Shown in pieces: positions 52,558 to 62,337 of a DNA stretch of 63,851 nucleotides. The translations under genes and the position numbers were made by a program. This stretch comes from Phocaeicola faecicola (GTDB taxonomy: Bacteria; Bacteroidota; Bacteroidia; Bacteroidales; Bacteroidaceae). The notes under the pieces are model-generated. The model was not told the origin of the DNA and made no database searches. It saw only the letters and a list, made by a program, of their open reading frames with translations. Numbering within the stretch: the first letter of the stretch is position 1; each line of letters starts with the position of its first letter. The stretch spans positions 1 through 63,851 of the forward strand of contig NZ_JABSOE010000021.1 of NCBI RefSeq assembly GCF_013618865.1, given 5' to 3'.

Positions 52558-54825
52558 ATGACGGATGAGAAACAGGTGCAAGAACAAGCAGATGAAAAAC
52601 AAATCAATGAGGCTTTTCAAGAATTATTGAGCCGATATCTGGAAAGTAAACACCGTAAAAAAGTAGAAATCATTACCAAAGCCTTCAATTTTGCAAGACA
52701 AGCTCATAAAGGAGTCAGAAGGCGCTCGGGAGAACCTTATATACTGCATCCTATCGCGGTAGCCCGCATCGCATGCGTAGAAATCGGGCTGGGTTCGACC
52801 TCCATCTGTTCTGCCTTGCTCCACGATGTGGTAGAAGATACGGACTATACCGTGGAAGACATTGAAAACCTGTTCGGTCCTAAGATTGCACAGATTGTAG
52901 ACGGACTGACCAAGATTTCGGGAGGAATTTTCGGCGACCGGGCCTCAGCCCAGGCAGAAAACTTCAAGAAGCTGCTGCTTACGATGAATGACGACATCCG
53001 TGTGATTCTGATCAAGATTGCCGACCGCCTTCATAACATGCGTACATTGGGCTCCATGCTTCCGAGCAAGCAGTATAAAATTGCCGGAGAGACCTTATAT
53101 ATTTATGCCCCGTTGGCCAACCGTCTGGGGTTGAACCGTATCAAGACAGAGCTGGAAGACCTGAGTTTCAAGTATGAGCATCCGGAAACCTACCAGGAGA
53201 TACAGCATAAATTGCAGGAAACGCAAAAGGAGCGTGACAGCATCTTTACCGAATTTACGGCTCCTATCCGTGAGCAACTGGACAAGATGGGTATTCCCTA
53301 TCAGATTCTTGCCCGCATCAAATCTCCTTATTCCATCTGGAATAAGATGCAGACCAAGCACATTACTTTCGAAGAGATTTATGACATTCTGGCAGTCCGG
53401 ATCATCTTTACTCCACGCAACGAAGAGGAGGAACTGAACGACTGCTTTGACATATATGTAGCGATATCCAAAATCTACAAGCCGCATCCCGACAGGTTGC
53501 GGGACTGGGTCAGTCACCCGAAAGCCAATGGGTATCAGGCACTTCATGTAACCCTGATGAGCAATAAGGGGCAGTGGATTGAGGTGCAGATACGAAGTGA
53601 GCGGATGAACGATGTGGCAGAACAGGGTTTTGCCGCACACTGGAAATACAAGGAAGGTGGAGGCAGCGAAGACGAAGGCGAACTGAGCAAGTGGCTGAAA
53701 ACCATTAAGGAGATTCTGGACGATCCGCAGCCGGATGCCCTCGATTTCCTGGATACCATTAAGCTGAACCTGTTTGCTTCGGAGATTTTTGTCTTTACCC
53801 CGAAGGGGGAAATCAAGACCATGCCGCAGAACTGTACGGCGCTGGACTTTGCATTTTCCATCCATACTTTCTTGGGCAGCCACTGTATCGGCGCGAAAGT
53901 CAACCATAAGCTCGTACCGCTGAGCCACAAGCTGCAGAGTGGAGACCAGGTGGAAATCCTGACTTCCAAATCCCAGAAGGTACAGCCTTCATGGATTAAT
54001 TTTGCAACCACCGCAAAGGCCAAGACAAAGATTCTGGCCATCCTGAAACGCGAGAAAAAAGAATACCAGCAGAAAGGTGAAGACCTGCTGACGGATTTCT
54101 TCCATAAAGAGGGGGTAGAGTTTAACGATGAGAATACCAAAAAACTCTGTACGCTGCATCATGTGAAGAATTTCGAAGAGCTGACTTTAAGTATCGGACA
54201 GGGAGTATTCACACTGGGCGATGTCGACAGGGATGAACTGAAGGGAAAACCGACTCCTACCAACTGGAAGAAGTACATTTCGTTTGCATTCGGAGGAAAC
54301 AAGTCCAAGCCTGAAGAAAAGAAAGAAGCGGCTCCGCTGGAGATTGACAAGAAGAAAATCATCAAGATTACTCCCGATGCCATCCAGAAAAACTATATCC
54401 TGGCAGATTGCTGCAAGCCTATTCCGGGAGATGACGTACTGGGATACATTGATGACAACAACCGTATTGTGATTCACAAACGGCAGTGTCCTATTGCCAC
54501 GCAACTGAAGACCAGTTTCGGCAACCGTCTGCTGGCTGTCAAGTGGGAGATTGGAAAAGCCCTGAACTTCCCGGTCAATGTATACCTGAAAGGAATAGAC
54601 GGTATAGGTGTGTTGAACCAGGTGACTCAGATTATTTCGCAGCAACTGAATGTAAACATCCACAAATTGCACATCGAATCGAACGACGGTATTTTCGAAG
54701 GAAGAATCCAGTTGTATGTACACGACGTAGATGATGTGAATACGATTTGTACGAACCTGAAGAAGATTGACCACATCAAGAAAGTGACGCGTATAGAAAA
54801 CTTTGATGACATCATTACTGAATAA
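52558..54825 (+). CDS. Bifunctional (p)ppGpp synthetase/hydrolase (Rel/SpoT)
   Basis: 755 residues (760 if started at 52543). The HD hydrolase domain spans about 45-195, with His89-Asp90 in LLHDVVEDTDYT. The synthetase domain spans about 230-370 (IKSPYSIWNKM, EEIYDILAVRIIF, PHPDRLRDWVSHPKANGYQALH). A TGS domain spans about 395-455 (VFTPKGEIKTMPQNCTALDFAF). A conserved-cysteine region (YILADCCKPIPGDDVLGY) and a C-terminal ACT domain (about 670-750) follow. Both catalytic halves look intact, so it should make and degrade the stringent alarmone. Single gene, own promoter and a strong terminator. Confidence 0.93.
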   Translation: MTDEKQVQEQADEKQINEAFQELLSRYLESKHRKKVEIITKAFNFARQAHKGVRRRSGEPYILHPIAVARIACVEIGLGSTSICSALLHDVVEDTDYTVEDIENLFGPKIAQIVDGLTKISGGIFGDRASAQAENFKKLLLTMNDDIRVILIKIADRLHNMRTLGSMLPSKQYKIAGETLYIYAPLANRLGLNRIKTELEDLSFKYEHPETYQEIQHKLQETQKERDSIFTEFTAPIREQLDKMGIPYQILARIKSPYSIWNKMQTKHITFEEIYDILAVRIIFTPRNEEEELNDCFDIYVAISKIYKPHPDRLRDWVSHPKANGYQALHVTLMSNKGQWIEVQIRSERMNDVAEQGFAAHWKYKEGGGSEDEGELSKWLKTIKEILDDPQPDALDFLDTIKLNLFASEIFVFTPKGEIKTMPQNCTALDFAFSIHTFLGSHCIGAKVNHKLVPLSHKLQSGDQVEILTSKSQKVQPSWINFATTAKAKTKILAILKREKKEYQQKGEDLLTDFFHKEGVEFNDENTKKLCTLHHVKNFEELTLSIGQGVFTLGDVDRDELKGKPTPTNWKKYISFAFGGNKSKPEEKKEAAPLEIDKKKIIKITPDAIQKNYILADCCKPIPGDDVLGYIDDNNRIVIHKRQCPIATQLKTSFGNRLLAVKWEIGKALNFPVNVYLKGIDGIGVLNQVTQIISQQLNVNIHKLHIESNDGIFEGRIQLYVHDVDDVNTICTNLKKIDHIKKVTRIENFDDIITE

Positions 54826-54873
54826 AACAATTCGTCCTGAACAGCTGGAAGGTTGTTCAGGACGAATTGTTTT
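54824..54873 (+). terminator. Terminator overlapping the Rel/SpoT stop codon
   Basis: Perfect 20-bp stem (54824..54843 with 54854..54873) whose left arm includes the last two bases of the stop codon; U-rich end TTTTAT. It shares the AATTCGTCC core with the terminator at 46252. Confidence 0.85.
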
Positions 54874-54974
54874 ATCAGAACGGCTGTTAAGCAGGGCCGT
54901 TTCCCAGCAGTGATAATCTGCCCTCTTTACGTTTTCCGTCAAAAGCCTTTTTCACCTTACGGAAACCTCCTCCG

Positions 54975-55325
54975 TCAGGTAATATAATCCAGTTCCTTGC
55001 GCATGCTCAGCAGTTCCTCGCGCACCCGTTTCAGGCGGGCAACGATTTCCGCCGTATCCCGTACCGCTTCCTTATTCTGCTCCAGCCTCTGCTTGGCTCC
55101 GGCCAGCGTCATTCCTTTCTCCTTGACCAGGTGATAGACCAGGCGCACATTGGCGATGTCCTCCTCCCGGTACTGACGGATATTTCCGGCAGCCTTCTTG
55201 GGAGAAATGATCGGGAATTCCTTTTCCCAATAGCGCAGCAGAGATTCCTTGACGTCAAACATCTCTGCCACCTCCTTGATGGAATAATACAGTTTCAAGG
55301 GCTTTTTTTTCAGTACCATATGCAA
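54975..55325 (-). CDS. MerR-family transcriptional regulator
   Basis: 116 residues. MerR-type winged helix at about 10-80: YYSIKEVAEMFDVKESLLRYWEKEFP, then GNIRQYREEDIANVRLVYHLVKEKG. A short coiled-coil tail (about 85-116) for dimerisation follows. No ligand-binding domain or metal cysteines are present, so the signal is unknown. It lies 16 nt downstream of the M23 peptidase gene on the same strand and is probably co-transcribed. An ATG two codons inside (55319) is an equally good start. Confidence 0.88.
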   Translation of the reverse strand: MHMVLKKKPLKLYYSIKEVAEMFDVKESLLRYWEKEFPIISPKKAAGNIRQYREEDIANVRLVYHLVKEKGMTLAGAKQRLEQNKEAVRDTAEIVARLKRVREELLSMRKELDYIT

Positions 55326-55341
55326 TCAGAAATAAGTCAGA

Positions 55342-56310
55342 TTAGTCGAATACTTTTCCATGGTTCTCGGCCAACTGGATCATCTTGTCGTAATCGTCCG
55401 CATTCAAATCCATAAAATAATAATTGACCGGATTCATGATTTTTCCTTTCAGGTGTACCTCATAATGCAAATGAGGGCCGGTACTTTTCCCGGTACTTCC
55501 CACCTTGCCGATGGTCTCTCCACGTACCACCTTCTGCCCTACCTTCACATCTATCTTGCTCAGGTGAGCATATCGGGTCACATAACCGAAGCCGTGGTCC
55601 AGCAGAATACAGTTTCCATAAAGTCCTTCCCACCCGGCTTTCACCACCTTGGCATTTCCGGTCGCATATACCGGCGTACCGACATTCGCCGAGAAGTCCA
55701 TTCCCGCATGAAATTTGATGGTCTTGTAAATCGGGTCGATACGGTTACCGTAACCGGAGGCTGTCTGCTTGAGGTTCTTGTTCGCCACAGGCTGAATGGC
55801 CGGAATACAAGCCAGCATCTCATCGTGCCGCTTGCACAGGTCGACAATCTCATCGTACGATTTCGACTGGATATACAACTGTCTGGAAAGCAGGTCCATC
55901 TTCTGAGTGGTATTCACCACCAGCTTGGAACTGGCCATATCCATAAGTTCCTCGTAACGGTTGGTTTTGCTGTAACTGGCCGTACGCAGCCCGTCGGCCA
56001 CCGGATCGGCCTGCATGATGACCCTGTAGAGATTGTCATCGCGCTGCTGAAGCTGCTGCATCACCCCCAGCGCCTCATCCAGCCGCGAAGAAAGAATGTG
56101 ATACTGTGACTGTAAGCGAGAGTTTTCCATCCTCAGATCTTTTTCAGAAGGAGACCCGAATATCAGCAAAAGTACGATAAAGCTGCCGGCTCCCAGTCCC
56201 ATTCCAATAAACAGATTACGCAAGTAATTCATTACGCGCTGACGTACGGTAGGATAAATCCGATCATAAGTACGCGTCTTCGGATTGTATATATAGTAAA
56301 CTTTACGCAT
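55342..56310 (-). CDS. M23-family (LytM) cell-wall metallopeptidase, membrane anchored
   Basis: 322 residues. One transmembrane helix (about 30-52, LFIGMGLGAGSFIVLLLIF), a coiled coil (about 58-95), and a C-terminal LytM domain (about 190-300) with zinc motifs HAGMDFSANVGTPVYA (HxxxD) and HLHYEV (HxH), plus TRYAHLS. It cuts peptidoglycan cross-bridges or activates an amidase. All zinc ligands are present. It heads a two-gene operon with the MerR regulator and is divergent to alaS. Confidence 0.93.
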   Translation of the reverse strand: MRKVYYIYNPKTRTYDRIYPTVRQRVMNYLRNLFIGMGLGAGSFIVLLLIFGSPSEKDLRMENSRLQSQYHILSSRLDEALGVMQQLQQRDDNLYRVIMQADPVADGLRTASYSKTNRYEELMDMASSKLVVNTTQKMDLLSRQLYIQSKSYDEIVDLCKRHDEMLACIPAIQPVANKNLKQTASGYGNRIDPIYKTIKFHAGMDFSANVGTPVYATGNAKVVKAGWEGLYGNCILLDHGFGYVTRYAHLSKIDVKVGQKVVRGETIGKVGSTGKSTGPHLHYEVHLKGKIMNPVNYYFMDLNADDYDKMIQLAENHGKVFD

Positions 56311-56332
56311 TCAATTCAAATTTTGAAATTTT

Positions 56333-56363
56333 TTAAGGTAGCAAAACTCAAGTTTTCCCCAAA
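56333..56363 (-). promoter_or_regulatory. Promoter of the M23-MerR operon
   Basis: On the minus strand TTTG (56363..56360), 19 nt, TACCTTAA (56340..56333). Confidence 0.5.
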
Positions 56364-56391
56364 ACATACGGACAAAAATAATAAAACCGAT

Positions 56392-56399
56392 TATCTTTG
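56392..56399 (+). promoter_or_regulatory. -7 element of alaS
   Basis: TATCTTTG exact match, 44 nt before the ATG; no TTTG at the expected -33 position. Confidence 0.5.
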
Positions 56400-56443
56400 C
56401 AAATCAATTTTCAGAATATTAACTACAAGATAATATAAACATT

Positions 56444-59062
56444 ATGTTGACAGCAAATGAAATCCGCGACTCTTTTGTAAAATTCTTCGAGTCGAAAGGG
56501 CATCAGATTGTACCGTCTGCACCGATGGTAATCAAGGACGATCCTACTCTGATGTTTACCAATGCAGGTATGAACCAGTTCAAAGACATTATCCTGGGTA
56601 ACCACCCTGCAAAATACAAACGTGTGACAGACTCTCAAAAATGTCTTCGCGTAAGCGGTAAGCACAATGACCTGGAAGAAGTAGGTCATGATACCTATCA
56701 CCATACAATGTTTGAGATGCTGGGCAACTGGTCTTTCGGCGATTACTTCAAGAAAGAAGCCATCAGCTGGGCCTGGGAATTTTTGGTGGACGTACTGAAA
56801 ATCGATCCCGCTCACTTATATGCCACTGTATTCGAAGGAAGCCCGGAGGAAGGTCTGGAACGTGATAACGAAGCCGCTTCTTACTGGGAACAGTACATGC
56901 CGGCCGACCACATCATCAACGGTAACAAGCACGATAACTTCTGGGAAATGGGTGATACAGGTCCTTGCGGTCCTTGCTCTGAAATCCACATCGACCTGCG
57001 TCCGGAAGAAGAACGCAAGCTCATTCCGGGACGTGAACTGGTAAACAAAGACCACCCGCAGGTAATTGAAATCTGGAACCTGGTGTTCATGCAGTACAAC
57101 CGTAAGGCAGACGGCAGCCTGGAAGGTCTTCCAGCCAAGGTAATCGATACCGGTATGGGATTCGAACGTCTGTGTATGGCCATGCAGGGCAAACGCTCCA
57201 ACTACGATACCGATGTATTCCAGCCGATCATCAAGGTAATCGGTGACCTGGCAGGAGTCACTTATGGAAAAGACGAAAAGATTGACGTGGCCATGCGCGT
57301 AATCGCCGACCACATCCGTACCATCGCCTTCTCTATCACAGACGGCCAGTTGCCTTCAAATGCCAAAGCCGGTTACGTGATCCGCCGTATCCTGCGCCGT
57401 GCCGTACGTTATGCATACACCTTCCTCGGACAGAAACAGGCATTCATGTTCAAGCTGGTTCCGGTACTGATTGAAAACATGGGAGGAGCTTATCCGGAAC
57501 TGAAAGCCCAGCAGTCACTGATTGAAAAAGTAATCAAGGAAGAAGAAGAATCTTTCTTGCGTACACTGGAAACCGGTATCCGTCTGCTCGACAAGACCAT
57601 GGCCGAAACCAAGGCTGCAGGAAAGACCGAAATCAGCGGAGTAGATGCATTTACCCTGTATGATACCTTCGGATTCCCGTTCGACCTCACCGAACTGATT
57701 TTGCGTGAAAACGGAATGGCTGCCGACGTGAAAGGTTTCGAGGCTGAAATGAAGAAGCAGAAAGACCGTGCCCGTAATGCAGCTGCTGTAGAAACCGGTG
57801 ACTGGATTACCCTGAAAGAAGGTGAGACTACATTTGTAGGATACGATTATACAGAATATGAGACTTCTATCCTGCGTTACCGTCAGGTAAAACAGAAGAA
57901 TCAGACTTTATATCAGATTGTACTGAGCGACACTCCGTTCTATGCAGAAAGTGGTGGTCAGGTAGGTGATACCGGTGTACTGGTCAGCGAATTCGAGACC
58001 ATCGACATCATCGACACCAAGAAAGAAAACAACCTGCCGATCCACATTGCCAAGAAATTGCCGGAACACCTCGATGCTCCGATGATGGCTTGTGTAGATA
58101 CCGACAAGCGTGATGCCTGTGCGGCCAACCACTCTTGTACTCACCTGCTCGACGAAGCACTGCGTCAGGTACTGGGTACACACGTAGAACAGAAAGGTTC
58201 ATTGGTGACTCCGGACTCTCTGCGTTTCGACTTCTCTCACTTCCAGAAAGTGACTCCGGAACAGATCCGCGAAGTAGAACACCTGGTCAATGCCAAGATC
58301 CGCGAAAACGTACCTTTGACCGAATACCGCAACCTGCCGATTGAAAAGGCCCGTGAACTGGGTGCCATCGCCCTCTTCGGTGAGAAATACGGTGATGAAG
58401 TACGTGTCGTACAGTTCGGTTCTTCCATCGAATTCTGTGGAGGTACTCACGTATCGGCTACCGGAAAGATCGGTATGGTAAAAATCATTTCTGAAAGTTC
58501 TGTAGCTGCCGGTGTACGCCGTATCGAAGCCGTAACCGGAGCGAAGGTTGAAGAAATGTTCGACACCGTACAGGATACCCTCAGCGACCTGAAGGCCCTG
58601 TTCAACAACGCTCCCGACCTGAAGGCTGCCATCGCCAAATACATTGACGAAAATGCAGGCCTGAAGAAGCAGGTAGAAGAGTTCATGAAAGAAAAAGAAG
58701 CCTCAGTGAAGAGCAAACTGATTGAATCTGCAAAGGATGTCAACGGTGTTAAGGTTATCAAGGCCGTATTGCCGATGCCTGCCGATGCAGTGAAGAACAT
58801 TGCCTTCCAGTTGAAAGGCCAGTTCCCTGAAAACCTGTTCGTTGTAATCGGCAGCGAGTTCGAAGGAAAACCGTTGCTGACAGTCACTATGAGTGAAGAT
58901 CAGGTAAAAGCCGGACTGAATGCCGGTCAGCTGGTACGCGAAGCTGCCAAACTGATTCAGGGTGGCGGTGGCGGTCAGCCTCACTTTGCTACTGCCGGCG
59001 GTAAGAATCCGGAAGGATTGAGTCAGGCAGTCGATAAAGTCATTGAACTGGCAGGATTTTGA
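56444..59062 (+). CDS. alaS: Alanine--tRNA ligase
   Basis: 872 residues, standard for bacteria. Class II catalytic core at the N-terminus ([33 protein letters not shown]). The editing domain has zinc-ligand motifs HSCTHLL and FCGGTHV. The C-Ala domain ends [20 protein letters not shown]. It charges tRNA-Ala. Single gene with a strong terminator at 59080..59119. Confidence 0.98.
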   Translation: MLTANEIRDSFVKFFESKGHQIVPSAPMVIKDDPTLMFTNAGMNQFKDIILGNHPAKYKRVTDSQKCLRVSGKHNDLEEVGHDTYHHTMFEMLGNWSFGDYFKKEAISWAWEFLVDVLKIDPAHLYATVFEGSPEEGLERDNEAASYWEQYMPADHIINGNKHDNFWEMGDTGPCGPCSEIHIDLRPEEERKLIPGRELVNKDHPQVIEIWNLVFMQYNRKADGSLEGLPAKVIDTGMGFERLCMAMQGKRSNYDTDVFQPIIKVIGDLAGVTYGKDEKIDVAMRVIADHIRTIAFSITDGQLPSNAKAGYVIRRILRRAVRYAYTFLGQKQAFMFKLVPVLIENMGGAYPELKAQQSLIEKVIKEEEESFLRTLETGIRLLDKTMAETKAAGKTEISGVDAFTLYDTFGFPFDLTELILRENGMAADVKGFEAEMKKQKDRARNAAAVETGDWITLKEGETTFVGYDYTEYETSILRYRQVKQKNQTLYQIVLSDTPFYAESGGQVGDTGVLVSEFETIDIIDTKKENNLPIHIAKKLPEHLDAPMMACVDTDKRDACAANHSCTHLLDEALRQVLGTHVEQKGSLVTPDSLRFDFSHFQKVTPEQIREVEHLVNAKIRENVPLTEYRNLPIEKARELGAIALFGEKYGDEVRVVQFGSSIEFCGGTHVSATGKIGMVKIISESSVAAGVRRIEAVTGAKVEEMFDTVQDTLSDLKALFNNAPDLKAAIAKYIDENAGLKKQVEEFMKEKEASVKSKLIESAKDVNGVKVIKAVLPMPADAVKNIAFQLKGQFPENLFVVIGSEFEGKPLLTVTMSEDQVKAGLNAGQLVREAAKLIQGGGGGQPHFATAGGKNPEGLSQAVDKVIELAGF

Positions 59063-59079
59063 TTTTCCTACCCTATAAT

Positions 59080-59119
59080 ATAGAAAAAGACCGGTATACG
59101 CATACCGGTCTTTTTCTAT
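59080..59119. terminator. Bidirectional terminator between alaS and the convergent ORF remnant
   Basis: Perfect 18-bp stem (59080..59097 with 59102..59119), A-rich on one side and TTTTT on the other, so it can serve both strands. Confidence 0.88.
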
Positions 59120-59141
59120 TATCACCACAACAGTCTCAAAG

Positions 59142-59519
59142 CTATTCCAGGATTTTCTTTTCCCGCTTCAGATCGTCCATGTTCCTATCGGGAGAAACCA
59201 GCATCATGCTCCGGATCACATCTCCTGGATGACAGGTATATTCATAAAAATCCGACTCTTCCGGAGGCAGTTCCGCTTTCGGAATGCCCCGTGTACGGAG
59301 TTCAGCAAATTCCTCCAGGCTGATTTCATCCCCTTGCCGGACAAATAAAATGCGGCTTACAATGGGATTCCGGTTATAATCGTGGGTCAAAAAACGTCTT
59401 CTCCAAATATTGAAATAATTGATGTAGAGGCTATCGGACGTATCGCATAGATTGAACTCATGTTGCTTTGAGTAAAGATTGATAAGTTTCTCTTTAATCG
59501 AAATTCTTCCAAAAGACAA
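59142..59519 (-). pseudogene. ORF of 125 codons lacking an ATG, probable 5'-truncated gene remnant
   Basis: The frame opens only with TTG at 59519, directly after an in-frame TAA two codons upstream. It has no ATG until residue 85 and no promoter of its own. The 125 residues are charged and soluble (FVRQGDEISLEEFAELRTRG, ELPPEESDFYEYTCHPGDV) and match no family I recognise. The coding-like amino-acid composition and clean stop before the alaS terminator suggest the 3' part of a longer gene whose 5' end was lost at the junction with the AT-rich riboswitch region. A real TTG-started gene remains possible. Confidence 0.45.
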
Positions 59520-59552
59520 TTCTTACCCTGTCTAATAAAAAAGTGATAGATT

Positions 59553-59586
59553 TTTGCATATATATCGGAATTTATTCATACCTTTG
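59553..59586 (+). promoter_or_regulatory. Promoter of the cobalamin-riboswitch transcript
   Basis: TTTG at 59553..59556, 22 nt, TACCTTTG at 59579..59586. The predicted transcript start falls at about 59592, on the first bases of the riboswitch P1 stem. Confidence 0.6.
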
Positions 59587-59590
59587 AAAT

Positions 59591-59760
59591 GTAAAGGTTT
59601 CCTACAAGGAATTAATAGGGAATGCTGTGTGAATCGGCAACAGTCCCCGCTACTGTATAACTCTTTCCTTATTGGGATAAAAATTTTCGAAATCTTATGC
59701 CACTAGTTTATTGACTGGGAAGGCTCGAAGATTAGAGTAAGTCAGGAGACCTGCCTTTAC
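59591..59760 (+). promoter_or_regulatory. Cobalamin (vitamin B12) riboswitch aptamer
   Basis: Contains the conserved blocks of the cobalamin riboswitch in order: AATAGGGAATGCTGTG (around 59613..59628), GAATCGGCAACAGTCCCCGC (59631..59650), CTACTGTA, and the distal AAGTCAGGAGACCTGCC (about 59739..59755). The closing P1 stem is GTAAAG (59591..59596) with CTTTAC (59755..59760). It binds adenosyl- or other cobalamins and usually represses B12 uptake/synthesis genes. Here the downstream genes are a small lipoprotein and a broken MACPF gene, which is unusual. Confidence 0.95.
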
Positions 59761-59765
59761 GCTAT

Positions 59766-59845
59766 AGAATCTACTTCTGCGGGTGTCGGAAGTTTAGGTG
59801 TATTATGTCCACAACTTGCTACCACTCCCTGCTCAGTAGATTTAT
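59766..59845 (+). promoter_or_regulatory. Possible expression-platform hairpin of the riboswitch
   Basis: AATCTAC just after the aptamer pairs with GTAGATT about 65 nt later, with GGG/CCC inside. TTTATTTGTATGTTTTT follows, which could act as a terminator. About 70 nt then lead to the lipoprotein ATG at 59914. Confidence 0.45.
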
Positions 59846-59913
59846 TTGTATGTTTTTCGTGAATTTTTGTTTGCGAGCATTGTTAATGACAAAAACAATC
59901 AAAGAATGAATTT

Positions 59914-60288
59914 ATGAGAAATTTATTTTTAGTAGGCGTAATCTATTCATTGCTTCTAATTTCGGTACTAGGGTGTAGGCCGAATCATGACGTTTCCTCT
60001 ACAGAAATTATGCAAATTCTATGGCAGGGGGATTACGATGACGGCAATAATGTTCGTGAAATAAGAGTCATGTTTAATTTTGAATCATCTGGTTATTATG
60101 TCATTGACGATGAGGTTTTTGGTTTTTCCTACTATAGGAAAGACAGAATAATTCAAATTTCGGGTTACAATGGGAGGCTATTAAACGGAGAATGGTTTAT
60201 TGACAACTTGACTACAAGTAAGCTAATTATGAAAAAACACCCTCTCAAAACAAAATTGATTATGTTGGACCTTAAAAGAGTATTATAG
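59914..60288 (+). CDS. Small lipoprotein of unknown function under the B12 riboswitch
   Basis: 124 residues. Lipoprotein signal with Cys21 (LLISVLGCRPNHD). The mature part is beta-rich and acidic/aromatic (LWQGDYDDGN, VREIRVMFNFESSGYYVIDDEVFGFSYY, NGEWFIDNL) and ends basic (LIMLDLKRVL). I do not recognise the family. It is AT-rich compared with the rest of the window and ends 2 nt before the MACPF gene, so both are one transcript behind the cobalamin riboswitch. It might be an accessory or immunity partner of the MACPF protein (inference from adjacency only). Confidence 0.65.
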   Translation: MRNLFLVGVIYSLLLISVLGCRPNHDVSSTEIMQILWQGDYDDGNNVREIRVMFNFESSGYYVIDDEVFGFSYYRKDRIIQISGYNGRLLNGEWFIDNLTTSKLIMKKHPLKTKLIMLDLKRVL

Positions 60289-60290
60289 CC

Positions 60291-61938
60291 ATGAAGAACT
60301 TTAGATTCATATATTTCATTATTATCCTATATTCCTTAATTGGGTGTACAAATAGTGAAGAATCTTTATTGATAACAGATGACAATAGCAATATAGGAGA
60401 GGAGGTGATTCTCTTACGAGAAAGAGATAAAAATCATCCCTGTATTGACTATTCAAACATTCACCCCAAACATACAACCACAAGAGCAGACTTGACCATT
60501 AGCGACTTTGTAGGAAGGGGTTTCAAGATGGAATACTATCCGTTTGAAAATGCACAAAATGTTGGTTTCCCTGTTATTGACATGGCAAAATATATTACTG
60601 ACAAACCAGATTTCTATCAATCATCTCCAGTAAAAGAAAGTTATTCAAAATATGAGTCATTCAGTGGTTACGAACGTTACGAAACAAAAATTAACAAAGT
60701 AAGCACTGTAAGCACAGGCTTCTCATTGGACTTTAAAATATTTCAAATAGGTGCAAAGAAGACTACTAAAACAATATTCAAATGTACAGACACCCAACTC
60801 AATCAAAATGTTTTTGGAGAATTAGCTATAAAATTCTATGATAGAAAATTCCAACTCTTAATTCCCGTCAGTACAAGAGAGGATATTTATAGAAATTATT
60901 TACACAAAGATTTTTTAGACCAACTCTATTACACTACACCCGATGAAGTGATAAAATATTACGGTGGATTTGTTTTGACTCAATTTCTGTCCGGGGGGCA
61001 GGCTACTGCTTTATATTGTGGAGAATATATTGAGAATTCACATGATGAAGATAACCAGAAAGAAACAAATCTTAATGCCGAGATTAGTGCATCAATTGAT
61101 ATCAAAAAGAAAGGACAAACAAGAAGTAATAATGGAATTCCATATCAAAGTATTCTCATAGGACGGGAGCCTGGGTCATCTATGTCTATTACAAATAAGT
61201 TTCAAAATATAAAATTTTCCTTACGGACACTTGGTGGACTACCTGCGTATTCTCAATTTACAGTCCCTAAAGACATCAATTCACTGGTTTTTGATATTTC
61301 TACATGGAGTAGATCTCTTGAAAACTCTTCAAACTTAACCATAGCTGAATTGACAGAAGAGTCTTTAATCCCTATAAGTGATCTTATAGAAGAAGATAAT
61401 CTGAAACAGGCATTTTATACCTAATTACCAAAAAGGGATTAACAGAGAAGTTGCATACATGCAAGAACCACACATAAAATTACGACTGATTTTTTACAAT
61501 CAGCAAATATCGGTATGGGAAACATGTTTAGTGACAAGATATGGGGAACATGTCAGACTACGAACGGCGACCATTTCTCCAAATCAATCCGGAAGTTATT
61601 TATATGAAGAAGCTGACAGAGTTAGTATTTTATTCCCTGGGTTAAAAGTAGTAGGTATCCCTAGCTATTACAAACCGGGAGGAAGCAATAATGCCTATTT
61701 AGTTGACAATCAAAATAGATTTTCTATCAATGGAATGACAAAGTTTACTGATACTAAAACAGGCAAGATATATCTTTTAACAACTGTTCCTGAGACAGGT
61801 GAAAAATTAGCTTATACGCTATATGATTCCAATGTTATTAATGATTATATATTTGCTCCTCTGATTAATAGCTTACCAATAAATAACAATGTGACCCTTA
61901 AAAGCATAAGAAAACAATACTATTTGATCGCACTGTAA
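60291..61938 (+). pseudogene. MACPF (perforin-like) lipoprotein gene split by a +1 frameshift
   Basis: The first frame (60291..61424, 377 codons) has a lipoprotein signal (Cys19, LYSLIGC) and a MACPF-like domain. Its signature is YYGGFVLTQFLSGGQATALY, where family members usually read YGTHVL...GG; SFSLDFKIFQIGAKK and IRxN-type membrane-hairpin regions surround it. It stops after LKQAFYT. Removing one base at about 61407..61410 joins it to the second open frame through HFIPNYQKGINREVAYMQEP to 61938, restoring a protein of about 548 residues, close to full-length Bacteroides MACPF proteins (about 540). The second part carries WETCLVTRYGEHVRL and a beta-rich C-terminus. Bacteroidales MACPF lipoproteins include the BSAP antimicrobial toxins. 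Either a disabled toxin gene or a sequencing error. Confidence 0.75.
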
Positions 61939-62119
61939 AATTGGGATTCAACTGTGTAAGCATACAAATGTGAGAAAAATTATGTCCGTAATGACAAAAT
62001 CACTTCACTACGGAAGAGCACTATAAAATATTTTGTGTAAATGGAAATACGGGACTCAAAGTTCTGTATTTCTTATTTAACCCTGCTGTTTGAGTCATCA
62101 AGGTAAGGAAATGTCTTTA
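61939..62119. other. AT-rich intergenic stretch after the MACPF gene
   Basis: No gene seen. GACTCAAA and TTTGAGTC form an inverted repeat about 40 nt apart near 62054..62095, and AAATAC/GTATTT form a smaller hairpin around 62046..62072. These may end the MACPF transcript. Confidence 0.4.
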
Positions 62120-62152
62120 AACCGGTAAAAAAATTACCGGTTTTTTCTTTTT
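62120..62152 (+). terminator. Terminator downstream of the MACPF region
   Basis: Perfect 10-bp stem AAACCGGTAA (62120..62129) with TTACCGGTTT (62135..62144), 5-nt loop, then TTTCTTTTTC. The following 185 nt to the next start hold no recognised feature. Confidence 0.85.
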
Positions 62153-62337
62153 CAGAAGGAAAAGAGCCCAACCTGCTGCTTCAATAAAAAAAGTTAAATA
62201 GCATCCATTTCATAAACTAAAGACAAATTTCATTTGTTACTTTTTCAAAAATCACACGTTTGTTTATTAAATCTCACTATCTTCCAATTAGTATAGAAAA
62301 AAATATCTTTTTAATCATCAAGAATAAAAATTCCAGT

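Noticed and set aside
61404..61424. Programmed ribosomal frameshift joining the two MACPF frames
   Set aside because: No slippery heptamer or stimulatory structure was recognised; mutation or sequencing error is simpler.
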